From assembly GCF_051967575.1 (NCBI RefSeq), contig NZ_JBQCJW010000001.1:1-64000 (forward strand): a stretch of 64,000 bases of DNA, in the 5' to 3' direction. The notes beneath the pieces are model-generated. The model was not told the DNA's origin, ran no database searches, and saw only the letters and a list, made by a program, of their open reading frames with translations. How positions within the stretch are numbered: position 1 is the first letter of the stretch; each line of letters opens with the position of its first letter. Made by a program: the position numbers and the translations under genes. This document shows positions 60,015 to 64,000 of the stretch, piece after piece. Origin of the DNA: Solibacillus silvestris_B. GTDB lineage: Bacteria; Bacillota; Bacilli; Bacillales_A; Planococcaceae.

Positions 60015-61208
60015 CTAATGATGGTGGTGTTCATATCCATGTTCTTCAGCATATTTGCGGAAATTTTCCAAATCGTTCATACCAGTTGATGTACCGTCCA
60101 GTGCTTGTTCCATGCGTTCCAATAATACTTTCTTTAAATTCGGATGGTAGCCGAAATAATTAGCAAGCAATAAATCTACTTCTTCATATTGTTCTGTAAA
60201 CTGCTGGGCCATTTTTGCCATTCGCTCCATCAACACTCCTGTAAACAAGAAGTATGGAAGCATTACAATTTTTTTTGCACCGAGTCTGACACAACGCTCA
60301 ATTCCTTGTTCTACAGATGGTGTCGTCACGCCCATAAACGCACTTTCTACAATAGGAACATCTAATTTTTCCCATAATAAGCGGGTAATTTTATAGAAAT
60401 CGCCGTTTGCATATGGATCACTACCGCCACGTGCAATGAGTAAGATGGCTGTATCTTCATGTTTTTCACCAGGATTGAAACCTACTTCTGTTAATCGCGA
60501 CTTAAGAATTTCGAAAATTTCTTCGTGAATCCCAATTGTTTGACCATATGTAAAACGAACATCCGGAAAATGCTCTCTTGCATGTTCGATTTCGGCTGGG
60601 ATATGGATTTTTGAGTGTCCTGCGTGTAATAAGATGATGGGAATTACATGGACTTCATCCGCGCCTCTTTCAACACATAGCTGAATCCCATCTTCTATAT
60701 TCGGCGAAGCAAATTCCAGAAAACAAGTTTCAACGAGAAGCGCTGGATCAATATACGCTTTCATCTGCTCGACAAACTGACGTACTTCCTCATTTCCTGC
60801 CTCTAATCTGCTTCCATGTCCAACAAATAGAACTGCTTTTTTCATCGGTCCTCTTCCTTTTTTATATTTATCGATCCCTTTAATTCGATTTTCATGACGG
60901 ATTCTTTCGCCATGTTCCACCGAATAAATAATGGATGATTCTTCAGCGGTATCCTGTACAATGGCACGAGAAGTTTCCTCGTTTTGAACGGAATACCATG
61001 TCCCTTTCGGATAATCGATGACAACACATTTATCTTTACATCGCCCATTACACCGAGTACGCGAAGTATGAATCATTTCATCCAGACGATTTTTACGAAT
61101 TTCATCCCGGATTTGCTGTGTTACATCTTCTGCACCTGCACCCATACAAGTAGCCCCGTTACAGATTAACAGATGACGCTGCATTTGATTTAAATTCCAA
61201 GTTGTCAT
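60015..61208 (-). CDS. cbiX: CbiW-CbiX fusion cobaltochelatase
   Basis: 397 residues. Residues about 1-120: a thioredoxin-like ferredoxin (CbiW-like) with CNGATCMGAGA and RCNGRCKDKC for a 2Fe-2S cluster. Residues about 122-397: CbiX/SirB chelatase with VGHGSRLEAGNEEV, IPIILLHAGHSKIHIP (His) and YFLFTGVLMERM, ending in a His-rich tail. It inserts cobalt (or iron) into sirohydrochlorin. The start follows AAGGAGGACTCT; a second start signal (GGAAGAGGACCG then ATG at 60845) could give CbiX alone. It overlaps the upstream gene by 50 bases. Confidence 0.88.
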   Translation of the reverse strand: MTTWNLNQMQRHLLICNGATCMGAGAEDVTQQIRDEIRKNRLDEMIHTSRTRCNGRCKDKCVVIDYPKGTWYSVQNEETSRAIVQDTAEESSIIYSVEHGERIRHENRIKGIDKYKKGRGPMKKAVLFVGHGSRLEAGNEEVRQFVEQMKAYIDPALLVETCFLEFASPNIEDGIQLCVERGADEVHVIPIILLHAGHSKIHIPAEIEHAREHFPDVRFTYGQTIGIHEEIFEILKSRLTEVGFNPGEKHEDTAILLIARGGSDPYANGDFYKITRLLWEKLDVPIVESAFMGVTTPSVEQGIERCVRLGAKKIVMLPYFLFTGVLMERMAKMAQQFTEQYEEVDLLLANYFGYHPNLKKVLLERMEQALDGTSTGMNDLENFRKYAEEHGYEHHHH

Positions 61209-61896
61209 AGAGTCCTCCTTCTTGTAGTTGTTCGAAATAAGCTTTATTTTGGTGTACGAATGCGGCAAACTTTTCAGCCGATGACGCATTGTACTTCCCT
61301 AAGATATCCTTCACTATATCAATGACTTGGTTTTCCGGTATTTTTTTTAATATAAGATGCCCGGAACTGGCTCGCCTTCCCATAGGAATCGCGCCTCCGT
61401 ATACATCAACTTTCCCATTATGGAAAATAAGCGCCAAATCATCCTGTACTGCGTTATAGCATGCTTGTGTACACGCATTAAAACCGATACGTACTCGACT
61501 TTTCAATGGCATTTGTTCAACTTGTTTAAGCAAGTCCTTTGCAAGTGGTAACCCATCTAACAAATCCCCATCGCAAAAGTCACAACACTTAAAAAATGCA
61601 CCTGGTGTTTGAGATGCCACATACAAATTCACTTCCGTTAATTTCTCCATTGCGAGCTCAATGTTCGAACGATGGACAGTAACGATAAAACTATGGCCGG
61701 CAGAATATTTTACAGCTCCCGATTTTTCAAGATTCGCTAACACAATCAGCTGGTCACTTGTTAAATGTTTGTTGATTAACCCTGGCCGTACAATCAATGC
61801 TACATAGTCATCCATTGCTTTTAATTTTGCAAAAGTCTTGGTTGGCATCGGCAGCTGCAATGCCTTCTCGAAATTTTTCTTAACATATTCTTGCAT
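61159..61896 (-). CDS. Nitrite/sulfite-reductase-like (siroheme/4Fe-4S) protein
   Basis: 245 residues, about half a normal siroheme reductase. A ferredoxin-like half (SGAVKYSAGHSFIVTVHRS) precedes a cluster domain with FFKCCDFCDGD and FNACTQACYNA, giving four candidate Cys ligands. In Bacillus megaterium a similar domain is fused to CbiH60 in the cobalamin operon; here it stands alone directly upstream of CbiW-CbiX, overlapping by 50 bases. Enzymatic reduction or a role in corrinoid synthesis are both possible. Confidence 0.7.
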   Translation of the reverse strand: MQEYVKKNFEKALQLPMPTKTFAKLKAMDDYVALIVRPGLINKHLTSDQLIVLANLEKSGAVKYSAGHSFIVTVHRSNIELAMEKLTEVNLYVASQTPGAFFKCCDFCDGDLLDGLPLAKDLLKQVEQMPLKSRVRIGFNACTQACYNAVQDDLALIFHNGKVDVYGGAIPMGRRASSGHLILKKIPENQVIDIVKDILGKYNASSAEKFAAFVHQNKAYFEQLQEGGLYDNLEFKSNAASSVNL

Positions 61897-61964
61897 ATCT
61901 ACCCGCTCCCATTCATCAATTACTCACTTGTAGTGACTGGTTGAACCTCTTTGATTTTGAAAGG

Positions 61965-62948
61965 TTAGAAGGAATCCGGGTAAAGACCTTTTACGATAAT
62001 TTCAAGTGCTTCTGCCACTCGTACGCCTTCAGATGCAGCCGATAATGGTAAAACAACAAAATGCTCATTTTGAACTGCCGGTGTCTCGCTCAGCGCCGGG
62101 TCATTTTTCAGGAAATTAATTTTCTCTTCTGCTGTTGTAGAACCGTAATCGATTACAATAATGGCTTCCGGATTACGCTCAACTGCATCTTCTTTTGAAA
62201 CCGTTGCCCAGTTCTTCTCGATATTACCAAAGATATTATTTGCTCCCGCCATTTTCACGAGGGTGTTCATAAAGTTTTGAGTTGCTGTGAATACATCCTT
62301 ATCACCACTATCAAATACGAGGACATCGATTGGCTTGTCAACTGCAGGAATCTTTTCTTTAATCTTTTCAATATCCGCATTCATTTCCGCAATCAACGTT
62401 TCGCCGCGCTCTTCAATACGGAAGATCTTCGCGATATTACGAATATCTGTGTAAATGTCCTCTAACTCCGGAGCTACTTTTACCGAGGAAGACTGTAAAT
62501 AACTGCCGATTCCAAGCTGTTCCATTTCTTCTCGGGACATCAGGTTTTTTTCATTAAATGCACTTGCCCAACCACCGTAAATGAAATCGGCTTCTGTCGA
62601 GATTACCTGTTCCTTCGAAGGATATTGCTCAGCCAGTACCGGAACTTGGTCATATGCTTCTTGTAATGGAGGATAGATCTGGTCATCCAAGTAAGCTGTA
62701 CCTACCATCGAATCCTCCAAGCCAAGTGCAAGCATCACTTCTGTTACATGCTGATTAACAGAAATCGCTTTTTTTGGTGCTTCATCATATGTAATGGATA
62801 CTCCTTCGTTTTCGATTGTTACTGACTGAACCGTTTCATCCGAATCGGCTGTGGCTTGTTTAATATTTTGCTTATCATCCGAACATGCACCTAAAATTAG
62901 TGCTGATGCCAGGGCAAACGGTGCCCAAAGATTTTTTCGTATGTTCAT
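61965..62948 (-). CDS. Substrate-binding lipoprotein (FecB/BtuF type)
   Basis: 327 residues. Lipobox ILGAC (Cys about 22), then a class III binding fold: PKKAISVNQHVTEVMLALGL, STEADFIYGGWASAF, and VERNPEAIIVIDYGSTTAEE. It is anchored outside the cell. Its operon ends in cobaltochelatase genes, so a corrinoid, cobalt complex or tetrapyrrole is a better guess than a siderophore, but the protein alone does not tell. It lies 2 bases after the ATPase gene. Confidence 0.85.
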   Translation of the reverse strand: MNIRKNLWAPFALASALILGACSDDKQNIKQATADSDETVQSVTIENEGVSITYDEAPKKAISVNQHVTEVMLALGLEDSMVGTAYLDDQIYPPLQEAYDQVPVLAEQYPSKEQVISTEADFIYGGWASAFNEKNLMSREEMEQLGIGSYLQSSSVKVAPELEDIYTDIRNIAKIFRIEERGETLIAEMNADIEKIKEKIPAVDKPIDVLVFDSGDKDVFTATQNFMNTLVKMAGANNIFGNIEKNWATVSKEDAVERNPEAIIVIDYGSTTAEEKINFLKNDPALSETPAVQNEHFVVLPLSAASEGVRVAEALEIIVKGLYPDSF

Positions 62949-62950
62949 TG

Positions 62951-63736
62951 TTAATCTCCTCTAGTATCTATTGGTGTATTCGTATAAAAAAACAAATGCA
63001 TTTTCTCGGTGAACGGATTTTTGGAAATCCCAGCATCAATTTTAAATACTTCTTTTAACATCCTTGTCGTTAATACATTTTCCGGTAAACCTTGAATATG
63101 TAATGTTCCATCGTTCATAACAATTAACTCATCACAATAAGCTGCAGCTAAATTTAGATCATGCAGCGCCGCAATGACCGTAATCGGTAAATCTTTGACT
63201 AAATCCATTAACTGGAGCTGGTGTTCAATATCCAAATGGTTTGTCGGTTCATCCAGTATGAGAATACTTGCCTGCTGTGCCAATGCACGTGCGAGCATTA
63301 CTCGTTTTTTTTCGCCACCTGATAAATTACCTAATGTACGATTGGCCAAATGGGTTACATTGGCTAATTCCATGCTTCTGTCCGCGATTGACGTATCTTC
63401 TGAGTTATCAGAACTAAGCCAGCCTTTATAAGGGGTACGCCCCATCATCACCAGATCTCTTACCGTAAAATCAAATAACACATTGGACTCCTGACTAACG
63501 ACAGCCATTTGTCTAGCCAATTTTTTCGGGGGAATATCCCAAATTTCCTGTTCATGTAAAGTTACTTTTCCCGATGATTGTTTCAGATGACGGTACAAAA
63601 TTTTAAGCATTGTTGATTTACCACTACCATTTGGACCAATAATCCCAATAAACTTTCCTTCGATGATTTTCACAGAAATGTTTTTTAAAATGTCCTTATC
63701 ATCCACCGAATATTCAACTTGATGTAGCTGGATCAT
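62951..63736 (-). CDS. ABC importer ATPase (FecE/BtuD type)
   Basis: 261 residues. Walker A GPNGSGKST, signature LSGGEKKR, Walker B ILILDEPTNHLD, switch AALHDLNLA. Start at 63736 follows AAGGAGAATGAG, with the upstream permease stop directly before it. Partner of the lipoprotein and permease on either side. Confidence 0.92.
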   Translation of the reverse strand: MIQLHQVEYSVDDKDILKNISVKIIEGKFIGIIGPNGSGKSTMLKILYRHLKQSSGKVTLHEQEIWDIPPKKLARQMAVVSQESNVLFDFTVRDLVMMGRTPYKGWLSSDNSEDTSIADRSMELANVTHLANRTLGNLSGGEKKRVMLARALAQQASILILDEPTNHLDIEHQLQLMDLVKDLPITVIAALHDLNLAAAYCDELIVMNDGTLHIQGLPENVLTTRMLKEVFKIDAGISKNPFTEKMHLFFYTNTPIDTRGD

Positions 63737-63737
63737 C

Positions 63738-64000
63738 TCATTCTCCTTCCCCAAATGCATAGCGCTCGCGACGAAGCATCCAAATAAAGAACGGACTGCC
63801 GAATAATGCGGTAATAATCCCAATCGGCATCTCTTCCGGTGCTATTGCAATACGTGCACCTATATCAGCCCATATAATTATAATGGCTCCTAGTAGCGCA
63901 CTTAGCGGTAAAACTACTTTATAATTGGAGCCGACAATCATGCGCACAATATGCGGGACAATGAGACCGACAAAGCCGATACTCCCGCTAACTGCAACAA
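63738..64000 (-). CDS. ABC importer permease (FecCD type), partial
   Basis: Only the C-terminal 87 or so residues lie in the window; the 5' part is beyond the right edge. GFVGLIVPHIVRMIVGSNYK is the permease-ATPase coupling segment, followed by two membrane helices (LSALLGAIIIIWADIGARIA, IGIITALFGSPFFIWML). Same operon as the ATPase, lipoprotein, reductase-like protein and CbiW-CbiX. Confidence 0.9.
   Translation of the reverse strand, partial: VAVSGSIGFVGLIVPHIVRMIVGSNYKVVLPLSALLGAIIIIWADIGARIAIAPEEMPIGIITALFGSPFFIWMLRRERYAFGEGE

Noticed and set aside
1..64000. tRNA, rRNA, CRISPR arrays, insertion sequences, prophage
   Set aside because: No CCA-ending cloverleaf clusters, rRNA blocks, regularly spaced repeats, transposase or phage structural genes were recognised. 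A tRNA scan and an IS search were not possible here.

Overview
The window reads as chromosome of a low-GC, spore-former-type Gram-positive bacterium of the Bacillaceae/Planococcaceae (Solibacillus or Lysinibacillus-like by gene repertoire; this is inference from gene families, not a database match). Support: Shine-Dalgarno sequences of the AGGAGG type before nearly every gene, frequent TTG and GTG starts, a T-box leader, YtrA-type GntR and MhqR/PadR regulators, a bacilliredoxin, class Ib ribonucleotide reductase, and a FadR-type operator. No rRNA, tRNA, CRISPR array, prophage or insertion sequence was seen. About 70 protein genes are present, most on the minus strand.

Layout. 1-7 kb: MBL-fold hydrolase behind a FadR-like box, proC behind a T-box, small membrane proteins, rnz, and a quinone-response module mhqR-mhqO-mhqD with two recognisable MhqR boxes. 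7-16 kb: a TRM11-like methyltransferase, a DUF3817-MFS fusion, dinB, and a three-gene signalling locus (hybrid histidine kinase, CheY-like regulator, Hpt-REC-GGDEF-REC protein). 16-25 kb: a five-gene YtrA-regulated ABC operon with a visible promoter/operator, an acetyltransferase, an HTH-TPR regulator with an MFS exporter and a tiny zinc-ribbon protein, and an amino-acid permease behind a glycine riboswitch. 25-40 kb: lipoprotein, acetyltransferase, aspA, coupled small genes, RNase H-like protein, laccase-domain protein, soluble chemoreceptor, ypiP/bacilliredoxin pair, DegV, a TetM-like GTPase, CDF transporter, SDR/TetR pair. 40-46 kb: a second histidyl-tRNA synthetase behind a leader peptide with three His codons in a row and alternative hairpins, then esterase, acetyltransferase and a PadR-DUF2812 cluster with a frameshifted mini-gene.

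46-64 kb is dominated by vitamin B12. Four cobalamin aptamers lie within 9.3 kb: one before nrdHIEF (B12-independent ribonucleotide reductase), one before btuFCD plus a flavin reductase and a divergent PduO-like adenosyltransferase, and two in tandem (the second divergent) before an unrecognised 61-residue protein. Further right are a CobC-like phosphatase, cobD and cbiB (lower-ligand/aminopropanol branch), then a second FecBCD-type importer with a siroheme-reductase-like protein and a CbiW-CbiX fusion. Together these suggest a cell that imports and finishes corrinoids, converts them to adenosylcobalamin, and switches on B12-free deoxyribonucleotide synthesis when B12 is short.

The observations most worth checking are the histidine leader-peptide attenuator, the tandem/divergent cobalamin riboswitch with its orphan small protein, the divergent adenosyltransferase, and the CbiW-CbiX fusion with an internal ribosome binding site.
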